Assembly (NCBI GenBank): GCA_039720395.1
Contig: CM077833.1
Location: 23,520,271 to 23,584,270 of the forward strand
DNA: 64,000 nucleotides
From: Liquidambar formosana
Lineage: Eukaryota > Streptophyta > Magnoliopsida > Saxifragales > Altingiaceae
Direction of reading: 5' to 3'
A model generated the notes under the pieces. It had not been told where the DNA came from, did not search any database, and saw only the letters and a program-made list of their open reading frames with translations. The translations under genes and the position numbers were made by a program. Shown piece by piece: positions 12,301 to 25,283 of this stretch. Every line of letters begins with the position of its first letter. The first letter of the stretch is position 1.

Positions 12301-15300
12301 TCTGCCTGTCAATGAAGATAAGTTTACATTTCAACAACCAAATCTAAATCAAACTATTCTTAGGCAAAAATGTAAACCATCTATGCCACAGAGCCAACAA
12401 AGCAATGACTATTAACAAACATCAGAAGAAAATATTAATATTCTTTTTGACCGTGAGGCTCTGATGCAGAAACTAGCATGCACTACTGCAGGCATTTGAA
12501 GGTCATGTTTACAAAGTTCTGGTGCTCCAAATAATACGTAGATGTAATTGTATGAAAAAAAAAATATTTACAATCTATTATCCCATATTAGAGTCATTTT
12601 ATCAAGTTTCTGTCATATAACTACAAAAGTGAACTTGTAAACCTCACTGAAAGCCCTTCCCCCTCTCTTCCTCCACTTCTCCTCTCCTTTCTCCATTCCT
12701 TGCCCCTTTCACCTTTAGTATTTAATGCTAACACAGCAGTTCACACCCATAATGCGTTCTACAAAATATTGAGGATTGCCACATTTTTGGTGGCATAGTG
12801 GCGTACCCAAGCTTATTTCACATATATAACATGTGAGAAGGACCACTAGCTTGAATTTTGAAAAAGACAAAAAAAAAAAAAATGAAAATGTTTGTTTGCA
12901 AGGTAATATCATCCCAAACCAAGCATGGAATATCACACGACTAGAAATGTGAGTTAAATTCTGCCGGAACTGGGATTAAGCCAGAAGTATGATTTTGATG
13001 TTTGGATGGCACAAAAAATTCAAAAGAGCAGCTCAGAATTCTCTACTTTAAAAACAAAAAAAATAAAAATTAAAAAAAAAAGGAAAAATGAAAAAGAAAG
13101 AGAAAAACAAAAAACTGAATTCTATTTTTTGAACCAAAACTACATGTTTACCAAAATTATATACACAGAAAGTTCTGTGAGTGGAATCAAGACTTGCTCT
13201 TTTTGCAATTATGCAACTCAGCAACTATATATAGCACTTGCATGATAATGGTGGTGGTGATGGTGGTGATAACCAGGTGGTGGTGGTGGTGGTGGTGGTG
13301 GTGGTGGTGGTGGTAGTGGGGTAGTGGTAGGGGTGATAACAAGGTGGTGGTGGTCAGAGAAGCTTTTCGTGATTTTCTGATTGTTTTCTTTGGGTGGACT
13401 CCTTGTCCCCCCTTTCTTGTATTTTCTTTTTCCTATTAATAATATTGTCTTCATCACTTATCAAAAAAGAAAAAAACAAGGTGGTGGTGGTCAGAGAAGC
13501 CAAGACATCCTCTGTTTCAAAAAATTTTCTTGCAATTCCATCTCCAAAATTCCAAATGCTACTCCCCCCTCAAAGAACTGGGCGACTACTTATTTTGGTA
13601 AAAACCAATTCCATGGAGTTGGCCTCTGGAATCACGATTCCAATTTCATGACTAGTCCAAACACTAAAATTGGAATTGTATGCCCCAATTTCAATACAAA
13701 TACCGCCTCCCAATTTCAGGCTGACTTCTCTGTTCCAATTAGGGCCTAAAAGAACTTATGACAAGTGAAATTCCTAGTTTTAACCTCTAGACTTGCATGC
13801 AGCTAAAATATGAAAATTGGCATCCTTTCTCGGCACAAAATAAATTGACAATCATGAAATCTCTCACATTTTGAAAGCAGGGAAGCTAATCCCACACATA
13901 TTATTTGAATTTCAACGCATCAAAATAAGGATCTGCATCTTATCGTGCAACAATTTATTCCAAAAACTTTTTATAAAAAATTATTCCAAAAACTTGCTAA
14001 ACTATTCGTCTACAAGTGAAAACCATATAGCTTAGTAAAGACATAAAACACAGAATAAAGGAAAAGGCAGCTCAATAAAAAAAGGATGAAAAACACAGCA
14101 ATTTGAAAGGCTAGATTAGGCAGTACCTGTGGATTGGAAGTATAACATGCAAGCTTTTCAGTAAGGGCCTCAACTCCACCAGCTTCCATTACAGTGAGTT
14201 TGTTCTTCGCATGGAATGAAGAAATTATTGATAGCAACCACAAGGCAACCGTACCCCCCAAGACAGTGGCCGGATCAGGAACCTCAAACTCATCCCCTTC
14301 TTGGAACACAGTTCTCTCCATGTAACCTCTAGGAGTTCTGACTTCAATTTCTAGAGAGCAACAGCTAGAATTTTGCTTCATCATCTCCACTAAAGCATAT
14401 ATCAGAGCCTTCAGATATCCTGACACATCAAGTGCTTCCATCGCCTGTTGTTTGTGTTCTTTTGCAGCACAAATGAGCAATGCAGTTCCTCCAACTCTCA
14501 CTTCTAAACTGGTTGAGTTCATTATTCTATTAGCTAGTGAACCAATGGATCTGGATCTTGCAACCAACAGATCACCTAGAGCAACTGGTTGATCCCCACA
14601 AAGCCTAGACAAAATTTCTATTGCCATATCTTGTACTGGAGGAGGCCCCTCAGCCAGACAGCGCACAAGAGGCTCTAAGCTTGAGGGAACTTCGGCAAGG
14701 GCAGACCATGGGGGGTATGTGAAATTCACGCTCTGTTTCGTCCTGGCCAAGAGTGCAATAACTTCTAAAGCATCAGCAGCATCAGTCTCATCCATATCCA
14801 TCGCATTTAAGGAATCAACAAGTGCAAGAACAGCGAAACGACACTGAGCATTTCCTGTGAGTACATCACCTACTGGAAAATGCTTCAGTAATTGATGAAG
14901 GGCACGTGATGCATTCTTCTTACCTTCTGAAGTGCCTTCTCCCAATACTCTAGTCAAAGCCGAAACAACATCTTCTGCCAGGGCTTCTGCAGCTATATGG
15001 GGATCAGAGAGAAGATTCGCCAGTGCAGCAACTGCAGTCTCTGCAGCATCAATGGAAGAAGTTTTAGCCAACTTGATTAGAGGCTTGACATCCCCTTCTG
15101 CAATATAAGACATCTTGTTTGTAGACTTGGTCTTGGTTGGACGGGAGAGAGCACCCAAGGCTCGTGCTGATTGTGTTGCAATAACTTGAGTATTGCTGGT
15201 CAAAAGCTTCATGCAAGGATGCACAATCTCATCAGTTGCAAGACTGTCACAAATATCTTGTCTAGTGCTGAATAGATCGGCCAGGACAGAAGCTGCATAC

Positions 15301-17630
15301 TCTTGAGTTTCTTCATTCGACGAGTTGAGAACCTGGACAAGAGATCTCAGCCCTTTATTAGCTGCAGCACCCTTTTGCACAAGATCCTTTTGAGAAGCCA
15401 TAGTTAGTACATGACCCAAAACTCTAATTATGTGAGCCTTTGAGCTCGGAGAGTCTCCCAGGAGCAAAGCTAATAACTGATTAATGGTGGCAGAATCAGC
15501 TGTTCGAACAAGTTTTGTAAGCGCCTTAGCTGAGGCTCCTTGCCCTTTTGGACCACCGCTTTTTAGAAGCCATAAGAATGCCGGGACACCTCCTGCACTT
15601 TCAACACAGGCACGAATGTCTTCACTGTGACAGCACAAGTTCCAAAGAACATGTGCTGCATCCTCCCTTGCATTCTGAGATCCCATCTCTAATAACTGCA
15701 CCAGTGGAGGAATTCCACCAGCAGCGGTGATAGCCCACTTGCTGTCATCCACTTGGTCAGTCAAGATTGCCAGCAACTGAACAGCATACTCTTGATGCTG
15801 CTCACTAGATAAGCCCAGCAATGATATAAGTAACTGAATTCCTTCTCTTTTTCCGATGGCCTCCCAGATGCCCACCCCATCACAGCATAAGCTTGTCAAA
15901 GAGATTATCAAATATTCTTGCACATCGGCAGTAGCCATTGTTATGAGTCCAATAAATACCTTCTTTGCTTCTGCATGATTGAGCCATCTCGAGAGATAGT
16001 TGTTCCCATACAGACTGGCCATGGCCTCAAGGACACGTTCCTGAACAAGCTTATTGTCTCGGGGCTTTAGCAGAATTACTAGAATATCTTCTATCTGTGT
16101 TGCATCAAATGGTTCTTCCTGCTCAAAGACCATTAGAGAGTAGGCAAGTGCTCCGATTATATCAGCAACCGGTGCAGCTAAGCGAGGAGACTGAGAAAGT
16201 TCTCCAAGATATAGTATTAAAGCAGACATCCCTCCGCAGATGTTTGCTAAAGCTCGTGTTGCATGCCCTTGTAGAGCCTGGCCACACTCCCCTTGCATAC
16301 ACTCTTTAGAAGGAGCAACTACTGCCCCAATGAGAACTGGAACACCATCAGCATCCACAACAGCTTTCTTAGCCCTGGTTGACTTTGAAGAAAGGGCCTC
16401 CAAAGCATCAGCAGCAGCTGGCACGGACAGAAATGTCATTTTCCTGTCCCAATAGTTGAAGCAAAGCTTTGATTGCTCCAGAATCTATTACTTTAGGGAT
16501 GCTATCACTGAAAGCCAACATCAGACGAGCCAAGAGAGAAGCTGCATTGGATTGAGCAGCGGCATTGTCGGAAGAAAGAAGCCCAACAATTATATCTACT
16601 CCTCCAGCCTCAAGTGTCGCTCTCCAATACCCATCCTTGTCACCGCAAAGATTCCTCAAAGCCCCAGTAACAAATCCCTCTACCACCTTGTCCTGCTTAT
16701 TCTTTGGATTTAGCTGATCCCATAAAGTGGGTACAACACCTTCTGTAACAAAGATTTTCGTACCCACATGATCATCTGAAAGCCCACCAGAGGAGACTTC
16801 ATATATTGCTTCTGCCGCAGCCTTCCTAGCGTCAGTTGATTCAGATTTCAAGAGCGAGAGTAATGGTGGGATGCATCCACCTAGAAGCACCTTCAACCGT
16901 AAGTCTTCATCTTTGCACAGAACGCTAAGTGTTGAAGCCACATTCCCTTTTGCAACAGGTGTGCCACTCCTGAGAATGGATATAAACAATGGCATTGCTT
17001 GGGCATGGGAACCGATTAGTGTCCTGGCATCCTTTCTTGCTCTTGCAATACCTAGCAAACGTGCTGTAATAAGTTCCTTCTCATGTGGTGAAGACATATT
17101 GGCATGTAGCTGCTCGAGAAAATGAGCAACTGTAGACATTGTACTTTCTGGATCGTCCATTCCTGTTGTTCCATTTGATTCCCTGAGAAATAACCCAATT
17201 TGATTATCCTAAAGGGAAAACAAACTGATTTTATGGTTATAGATAGATTATTATGATAAAATTTCTCAAAATGTAGAAGTAAAGTGATTAATTTTTGCTT
17301 TTGTTTTCTTGTTTTTCCTTTTTTTGGCCCAATTTTAATCATAATCATATGATAGTTTTATCAAGAAAGTAAACAAAGAAAGATGATTTATCACTAAGAT
17401 ACCCTATCCATCAGCAATAACAATAAGTTGTTATCATATTCAAAAAGATCAAGTTTTTTTTTTTAATTTTTTATTTATGAAGTTTAAAGACCAAGTTTAA
17501 AGGAGTGATTCTGTTCAACAGAAGGAAAAATACAAACAAAAAAACACAGTTTAAAGAGCAATACTAACCTAGGCCGAGAAGCAGATGAGGATACAGGTTG
17601 TCGTGGTTCAGGTGAGGGAGATTTTGACAT
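6308..17630 (-). CDS. CSI3: CELLULOSE SYNTHASE INTERACTIVE 3-like ARM-repeat and C2 protein
   Basis: CSI proteins link cellulose synthase complexes at the plasma membrane to cortical microtubules. Six coding exons read on the minus strand: 17630-17569, 17182-14127, 12305-9760, 7996-7542, 6913-6797 and 6469-6308 (TGA). All splice sites are GT-AG and phases fit. The product is about 2131 residues, the family's usual size. It starts [11 protein letters not shown], continues with Armadillo repeats from about residue 30 to 1990, and ends with a C2 domain from about 2004 ([45 protein letters not shown]). Two extra bases break the frame in exon 2 (near 16417, about residue 275) and exon 3 (near 10519, about residue 1635). 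Removing both gives exactly 2132 codons. CSI3 is preferred over CSI1 because of the N-terminus and the RFC3 neighbour. Confidence 0.95.
8240..8396. repeat. Short direct duplication in CSI3 intron 3
   Basis: Two blocks each occur twice. One reads TTTCAGATTCTGACCAAAA (about 8279 and 8326). The other begins CAAAAGCATAGTTCCGAAGC and runs about 33 bases (about 8295 and 8361). The arrangement is an imperfect tandem duplication of about 60-70 bases in the intron between 7996 and 9760. Confidence 0.75.
8466..8688 (-). mobile_element. 5'-truncated LINE 3' end with 16-bp target-site duplication (CSI3 intron 3)
   Basis: Perfect 16-bp duplications (TAGTTCCTTGGTTCAT) at 8450-8465 and 8689-8704 flank the insertion. 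The left edge is a (TTTA)n run, which is the (TAAA)n tail of an element in minus orientation. The body contains GGACTCCTTGTCC and TTGTATTTGTC-like sequence typical of plant L1 3' ends, and shares the first motif with the fragment at 13364-13474. Only the last 223 bases were inserted. Confidence 0.8.
13240..13333. repeat. (GGT)n-rich microsatellite in CSI3 intron 2
   Basis: An interrupted GGT/GAT trinucleotide array lies between CSI3 coding exons 2 and 3. Its long run is at about 13275-13315. The minus-strand transcript carries CCA/ACC repeats. Confidence 0.85.
13364..13474 (+). mobile_element. 5'-truncated LINE 3' tail with 26-bp target-site duplication (CSI3 intron 2)
   Basis: The same 26 bases occur at 13338-13363 and 13475-13500, identical and directly abutting a 111-base insert. 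The insert contains GGACTCCTTGTCC, CTTGTATTTTC and CACTTATCAAAAAAG, and ends in an A-rich tail, as in L1-type LINE 3' ends. The duplication is perfect, so the insertion is probably recent. It lies antisense to the host gene. Confidence 0.85.
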
Positions 17631-18830
17631 TTGCACCAATACTCCACTTTAGCTTTCTCCTTGGCCGTCTGTAAATCCAAATCACCAATCAATTCCACTA
17701 AATCAACACCAAATCTCTAGACAAGACCACCCAAAAACATGTTGTGCAAAGGTACAGAAATGAATTTATGCTTTGATTCATAATTACAAAAACCAAAGGC
17801 CCAACAAACCAAATTCATTAATTTTCATTCTCAATGTGCTTATTTACTCCCCCAACACCCCCCCCCCCCCCCCCCCCCCCGCGCCAGGAAACAAAAAAAA
17901 ATAAACAAACAAACCAAGTTTCCAAGAGTTATGCTATGATCAAAAACCCAATTCTAAACACCACCCAAAAATCATACCTCAGAAACCAAAACCCCAACTA
18001 ACCAACTCTTACAATTCCCATATGCTCGCCCACCCCTAATTTCTTGGTATCTAAATTTCCCAACTTACAACATGATCACAAAACCCAATCCTAAACAATA
18101 CCCAACATCCAAATCTAGTTAATTCATACAAAGCCAATTCCATGAACCAAAGTCAGCTACAATTAGTATCAAATCTTCCATGAAAAGAAACAATACAGAA
18201 AATGCAGCTACAGAAGAAAGCAATCAAATCAAGGGAAAAGTCGACTAACCCAAAATCCACCTCCTCCTCCTCTGCCCGAGAAGCATCACCACCTCAATTG
18301 CTCACTATCCAATATACGGCCCCCACCGAAACTTCCCGAAATGAATCGACGGAATAGAGAAAACTCACCACAGCAAGCTTCCCTTATAATTCAAATCGAA
18401 CACCCTATGCCGAAAAGAACAACAAACGGGGATCAAAATTGTATGAGAACCAGATCTTCACACACACAAAAACACATATATATATACGTATTATATATAA
18501 ATAAACCAATAATTAGATTAATGTTGACATTACTAACGTGATTATCTTCAATCAAATCAATAACAAAAAACAGAAAACTGTACGGAGATCAGATCAGAAG
18601 AGCATTACAGAATCTAGGGCAGAAGAAACGTCCTTTTCTCACTGTCATTACATTACAAATATACACACAAAAAAAAAAAAAAACATATATACATATAGAT
18701 ACGATAAAAAATTAAGAAAAATACCTCGAAATTTACTGCCTGAGAAGGAGGGAAATGAGAGGCCTGTCAATGGAGGGAGAAACGGAAGAATGAAAAAGAA
18801 ACAAGAGAGAGAGAGAGAGAGAGGGTCTGG
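17569..18830 (-). other. CSI3 5' region: first coding exon, leader intron and non-coding first exon
   Basis: The start codon at 17630-17628 lies in a short exon (17668-17569) preceded by an acceptor at 17670-17669. A matching donor (GAG|GTATTT) lies at 18724-18723. This suggests an untranslated exon at about 18725-18830 and a leader intron of about 1.05 kb. The leader exon contains a (GA)n tract at about 18807-18825, which is (TC)n in the transcript. The intron holds a C homopolymer of about 23 bases at 17858-17880. The leader structure is inferred from splice-site sequence only. Confidence 0.55.
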
Positions 18831-20410
18831 GTCTTTTCGTTTCCTGTCCCTGTGTGTGTTTTGTTTTCTTCCCTCCGTCTTTTCCTTTTTTTGGGTAATT
18901 GTCTTTTTTTTTTTTGTTTTTTTAAATTCTTTTGATTATATATAAAATTAATATGGCTTCTAGTCCCTATGCTATAGGAACGCCCTCATCATTCTTGCTA
19001 TAAGCTCGCCTGTTTTTGCAACTGTTTTGATGTGGAGTCGAACAAAGATAATAGGATATGCTCGACACATGCTGACGCGCAGACACATACTCCGATATGT
19101 GAATCCTACATATTTTTATAATGAGCACATATCTCTCGCTCATGTAAAATATATATATATATATAACAAATTATCATATTAGAATTTTCCTTCAAAATTC
19201 AATTCAAGATTCGCAGAACACCGAGTTCGTGCCATCAGTGTAATATAATGGGTCAGATGGCGTGATGAGAGAGAGAAAATCGAACCTCCACTTGTTTCTG
19301 ATTAAACTACATAGGAGTGATATTTTATGATAAAATTTTATATGTGGAAATTTTATTGATAATAATGATGAGGCCTCTGTCTCGAGATTTGTAAAATATC
19401 TTCAAAACAAAAGGAAGAATAGTAGAGCACCTCAATATACCCATGAGGGCGCCCACATTGTAGCGTTTGTGCATAGGTAGGTTTATGTAATTGAGTGTGG
19501 GAGAGAAAGGGCCGTGTGATTCGGTGGGAGTGTGGAAGGAAACGAACCCAATTGGCCAATTGGTTCGTGTTTCCTAATTTTATTAATTTTTAACAAAATT
19601 TTAACCCAGGTTTCTCGGGATCCGTGGTGGTAGTTTTTTTGTTAACTTGTCGGTTGGATAGGGCTACTTCCAGTTGCATTTTGCTAATTCCAAGTTGGCT
19701 GCTGCATGGCAGTGCTGGCAAAGGACAGAATATACTTGACTCGACTTAGCAAAGTATGACCTGGAAATAGAAGTCCAGATAAACGCACTGTCAGTGGCAG
19801 TGTCTGGAATCTGAATTCAGATCTCTTTCTTTCTCTCTCACCTATCTCCATCTGTTTATTCAGTGCCTGCTTGTTTCCCCACTCGCCATTATACATGGAG
19901 TTGGCCAGATTTGACTGCCTTGCCACCTTGAAAACGACATATTTGGATAACACTACAATTTAGTGGCATTCTCTCACTGTTGATTGATCATGTCGAGTTC
20001 CAGGTTATATGAAAAAGTATTGAAATTTGTTTGTTTATTTAAAGGAAGGGTTTTTATTTTATTTTATTTTATTTTTACGTGTGCCCCGAGGACAAATGTT
20101 TAGCTATAATTAATAATTTAATAATTGCATTTAAAATAATAAAAATGTATTACAAATAGAAAAAGTTTCTTTAAAAATGTGAAAATATTTGAAAAATTGT
20201 GGAAACACATTTTTTCATATAATGATTAAGTCATTAATTGCAGTTTAAGATGTGCCCCTATGACACACTTTAAAAAAATCCTTTATGAGTAAAGGCATGT
20301 TTTATCAATTGTCTTCAATATAGTTTGGTTGAATCTCTTGATTTTATCCAAATAGCAAAAGATTATATACGAAAAACTAAAGGTTCTGGATTTAAATTTT
20401 TGCTCTTTTA

Positions 20411-20751
20411 GAGCATCTCCAATGGGCTAGCTATCCAATCCCCTTGATTATTTTAACTAGTTAAATCATATTTTTTCTTCTCCAAGGGGCTAGCCAATAT
20501 TCACTAGCTAAACTATTTTTGGTAAATATATAAAGTGACATTTTTCCTCTTTATTTGCACTATTCCCTCATTCTCTCTCCACAAAATGATCAAAATTAAA
20601 GAAGAAAGATTATTGATAAAAAATTTAACATAGCTATAAAAAAAACTAGTACCCTTTGAGTATTCACTTGGATAGTTAGGTAGCTATTTTAAAATATGTC
20701 ATTTTGTTAGTTGAAGTAGCAAACAAATAGTTAATACCATTGGAGATGCTC
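20411..20751. mobile_element. Tourist/Harbinger-like MITE, TIR GAGCATCTCCAATGG
   Basis: The element opens with GAGCATCTCCAATGG and closes with its perfect inverse, CCATTGGAGATGCTC. TTA is duplicated on both sides (20408-20410 and 20752-20754), which fits PIF/Harbinger integration. It is 341 bases long, AT-rich and non-coding. A second inner pair of GGGCTAGC-like motifs lies near the left end. Confidence 0.85.
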
Positions 20752-20873
20752 TTACTATAAGATGTGTCCATTCCATTTATTTATTTTGTTTTTGGATAAA
20801 AAAGACAAATGGGTTTTATCCCAACACCTTATTTTTAATTCCAATTTGTTGTAGACAGAGTTCCATGATTACT

Positions 20874-21115
20874 ACACATACACTCTAGGAAGAGTTTAAA
20901 TCACAATCTCAATCCTTTCCCCTATGTGCCATTTGTGCAACAGTCCAATAGTCAAAGATTTAGAGGTTAAGAAAGTGAGGTGTGCGATCACTACACACAC
21001 ACTCTGGGAAGAATTTAAATCACAATCTCAATCCTTTCCCCTTAAAAGGAGAGACGTGCCATTTGTGCAACAGTCCAATAGTCAGACTCATAGGTCAAAA
21101 AAAATGAGGTGTGCA
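20874..21115. repeat. Tandem duplication, about 118-bp unit, two copies
   Basis: Copy 1 starts near 20874 and copy 2 near 20991. Both run through ACTCT.GGAAGA, TTTAAATCACAATCTCAATC, GTGCCATTTGTGCAACAGTC and GAGGTGTGC. Copy 2 has a small insertion (AAAAGGAGAGACG). No coding potential is evident. Confidence 0.8.
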
Positions 21116-21577
21116 TGTTGAAGAGGAAATTTGTTCCATATGATCAGAAAGTGGTGCCCACGCACTGTACACGCGTTTGTAGCACACCAGTATGCTCTTA
21201 CAGCACAAGGCTTAGTATGTGCTTTCTTTTGTTACTCTCAGAGATCAGTAAAAGGACAAAGGGTCGTATGTCTGTCGTTTAATATTTGTGATAACAGTTA
21301 TTTTATTTAATTCCAAAGCATCTCTCTCTTCTTTCATTTTTTTTCTTGATCATATATTGTAAAGCATCTCATAAATATATATTGTGTTTAAATCAAATTG
21401 CAGATTTCATGAAGTGGTGCCTTGGACATGTGACACACTGTTCATTCATCAAATCTTATCGGCTTAATAATTTAACATTAAATCAAGATATGTGGATCTA
21501 AGAGATGCACCCAGTTGGTCTAACTTGAAGTGGGTCCAAGCTTAAACACTATAATCATTTATCACTAATAATCAAGG

Positions 21578-21613
<36 letters not shown>

Positions 21614-24600
21614 TTATATGGTGGGGTTTCAATCTAACTAATGTGATTAAATTTGAACGTTCAATGGATTTAAATGAACATGGCATTATGGAGGAATGAT
21701 AAATATGAAAATAGTTTACACGGATCTTCTTTAGTGCATTTTAGTATTAGACTAGATTTACACCGTCTACAACTCGTTGGTATCTGAATTGGATTTTGAT
21801 CCGACCCACAACCCATGGACCGTTCACATGGGTTAGTTAGAATTAAAGAGTTGTGTCTATTTAGAATAGATATAAGACATACCTACATATATATGTATGT
21901 GTGTGTGTCTTTTGGAAACAGACGTTATGTAAATAATTTTCAGTCCCTTTCTTCTTCTGTTTCATCTCTCTAGCAACCATCACCATAACCATAAAACTTC
22001 GAGTGTGGATATTATTGGAAAGACTTTGGTAGCATACTCCGATCCATTGACGAGTGGGTGCGTCTTCAAAATTCGTGATTGCGTGGAATTCATAATTTAA
22101 GTACAAAGATCTGATTCTTTTCCACTTTTCCACTGAGGTATTTTGTATACTCATATTCTTATAGTAAATTAACATTGGTATCTAAATGCAAATCCTTCCA
22201 CAGCAATGAGAAATTTTAGATGACAAGCCATTACCCACCAAATGCAAAATTAAAAACCGTATCTATGTCAAATACAAACAGTACACAACCGCGGCCGCTC
22301 CGAAAAGTTGTTAGTACATACTTAATGGGTAAAACACCTATCAGATTGATTAAAAGAGCCAAGCCATTCTCAAGGAGACACAAAGAGGACAGTACGTAGG
22401 ACACCAATGGACCACAAAGCCACAGTCTAAATAATTAATTAAATTGTTTGGTATCCTTTTTTGGTGAAATTGTTTGGTATCCTTTTGAGTATAACTCAAT
22501 CGATCTGTTAAATCTTTGGTTCCATGTGTTTGTTGAGCATAAAAGTCAAGGATAATTGACAGATTGAGAAATTCAATTGTCTCCTAACCAAACATCATTT
22601 ATGAAGGCATTGGAAATTTTATCATAATGACAATAACACATTACCTTACAATGATAAATATATATCAATATAGTTTCTTCTTCTTCTTCTTCTTCTTTTT
22701 CTTTTCTTTTTTTTTTTTTACGAACTTTTTTTGATATACATAATTGTCCTTATATAATATATCGGTCGAGATTTTAAATAAGTGGGTAATTAAGTTAATG
22801 AGGTGATTGTGATTGTGATTGTGAGATTCTAACTGGAAAATGAAGGCAGTAGATGAACAAACACTCATGGTAGATTGCTACATTAATTTTGGAGTGATGA
22901 GAAAAAAATTATTTTGAGGATGAGGATGTCTCTCAATTAAGGCGGGTAAGTCAAAGTTGAGATGGTTTGTGACTTTGTGGTGAAAGGGTCAGAACCTATT
23001 AGCTAGAGCTAGTTTCAACTTGAGCAGGTGGCTAAATCTCCGTGTGATATCTACAATCACTGCAATTAAAGTTAGGTTTCAAAAGTACTTTCTGGCAGGC
23101 CATTTCCAACAATTTTCAACTAACCCCCTGGACTACATTTGACTACTTTTGCCAGACCAACTCACCCTGAGATGCTTTCTTAGAAATGTTTCCTTTCTCT
23201 TTTTGCTTTTGCATTTTTCTTTTTTTGTTATTAATCACACTAAGGTATTCATATTTTTTGTACAATTGCTCTTGGGTCTCTGGTTAGACTACTCACTACT
23301 GTCCACTTAAACGTGTAAACAATCGAGAAAACCCAAATGGATGATCCTTTGGAAATACAAAGAGTTGAAATCAATATCTTCTAATTTAATTATGAAGCAC
23401 AGATATTGGAACCAATTGAACTACCCTAGGTTCTCAAAAATGTCTATGTGCTTCCTTTGCAATGGTATAATCGTAAGAAGTAATAAGAATTTAAACCCTT
23501 AACCCACCTCGATCCTTACTTTCATATACCCATTAGGTTTTTCAGCATAATGTATAACTTGAATTTAGTGGTAGGTCATTTTGGAAGTAGAGTGTGAGTT
23601 AACTTTATTGGTTTTTAAACTCCTTTGGTTGTGTGCATATTCAGTCAGCTTTCTCACTAATGTTATAGGATATGTATGTTTAGCCAAAAAAAAAAAAAAA
23701 AAAACCAACCTTGAATTTAGTAGTATGAGAATAATCTTAAGATGGGAAATATTTAAGATATTGACAATAGTAAAACCAAGAACGACCCTTTGAAACATTT
23801 GTTGGAGACCCCAAATAAAAAATTCACCATCCTACATATAAAACATTGCAATTAAGACGAGTTAGAGTAACATCATTATATCATTCTTATCATTTCCTTC
23901 ATGTATACATTTACAATCAAACTCAGCTATTATCATGTTCCGACCTCTACTTGCAATCCATGCATGCAAGAAATAATAATAATGTTCATATTTATCGAGG
24001 CCCAATAACTTAAGTTGATAAGTTCATTATGTTCTCTTTACAAAAAAAGCACTAAAGATCATTCTGGGAATTTTTAAATTTTAAATTTAATTTTTTTTTT
24101 TTTAAAGCGCTAAAGATGGTAAGTTATTTTCAAGACAATGCTTTTTTTATATTTTCGTTCGAGGTTTGGTTTCCCCTTAACAACCCAAAAATGCTTTGCA
24201 GCACACTAGCACATGCCCAATGCTAACAAACAAAAGTATTTTCAGGAATGGGTGCGTCGGTAAGTGTCAGCCAAATGCAGCCTTAATCAGTTGGAAGGGA
24301 TTTTTCACAATTTCCAGACGAACAATATGATTGAAATGATTGTTGTGTGGAGCCTACTGCCATACATAGTGTTGCAGGCTGAAAGGAAAAGATGGGGATC
24401 GATCATCATGCACAGAATCAGAGGAAGACATGCATGCTTTTCAAATATCCCATATATAGGAACAAAACAACTGGGATTTTTAGAGTTTTAATTATTTATT
24501 TAATTATAGGGACAGCTAAAATGGCCCTACTTTGACGGGGGTTTGTAAGTTTGTTTTGTCTTCATTTATTTATTTATTTTTTATTTTTTTGTGAAAGGGG

Positions 24601-24620
24601 TGTTGTAAGGTTGGGACTTA

Positions 24621-25107
24621 TGCTATGTTTGGTAGGGAGATGAAAAATGAGAAGGAAGAAAAGATGGAAGAAAGAAAAGAAATATGGAAAGAATGGACTT
24701 TCTATCTCTAAGGGAAAGAAACATTTTTTTCTTCTTATGTGTTTGGTTTGATGGATGGAAAATGAAAGGGAAGATAATTTCTTTCTTTCTTGTGTGTTTG
24801 GTATAGAAGAAGGAATGAGAAGAATAGATACTAATTTAATTATTTTATCTTTAAATATGCAGTAGTAATAATAAATTATAATAAGGATAAGGGTAAATGT
24901 GTTTTTTAAAACCAATTCTCCCTTTTCGCTCCTCCTTTTCCCTTACTTTTGGTTACTTTTGGGAGGACTCCAAAAAGTTAAAAAGAAATGATTTGCCCTT
25001 TTCCTCCCCCTTTCCTTCCTTCTCTCATTTCCCTTTTAACCAAACACACACATCCCTATCCCTCCTCTTTCGTTCCCTCCTATTTTTCCCCCCAACCAAA
25101 CCCAGGG
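24621..25107. mobile_element. Tourist-like MITE with purine-rich arms
   Basis: Imperfect terminal inverted repeats (TGCTATGTTTGGTAGGG on the left; inverse of the right end CCCTGGGTTTGGTTGGGG) are flanked by TTA at 24618-24620 and 25108-25110. The left arm is GAAA/GGAA-rich and the right arm is the complementary TTCC-rich sequence, so the element can fold back. Length is 487 bases. The inverted repeats are degenerate. Confidence 0.65.
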
Positions 25108-25283
25108 TTACTTTCCTTAGCAAGGGGGACAAAGAAGGGGGGGTAATTTGAAAAGGTTAAACTCATTTTTAAATAGGAGGAATTTTAGATTGGTCAGGCT
25201 ACATGAAAATAATTATAGTTTAGTATAAAGTTTTACTAACTTTCTAATAAATGACTAATAACTTAAAGAAAAATGACTACTAA

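Noticed and set aside
13218..13457. Open frame rich in Pro and His
   Set aside because: It is a translation of the (GGT)n microsatellite in the CSI3 intron, read on the minus strand.
19684..19953. Open frame of 89 codons upstream of CSI3
   Set aside because: It has no domain, no plausible flanking exons and low-complexity basic composition; treated as chance.
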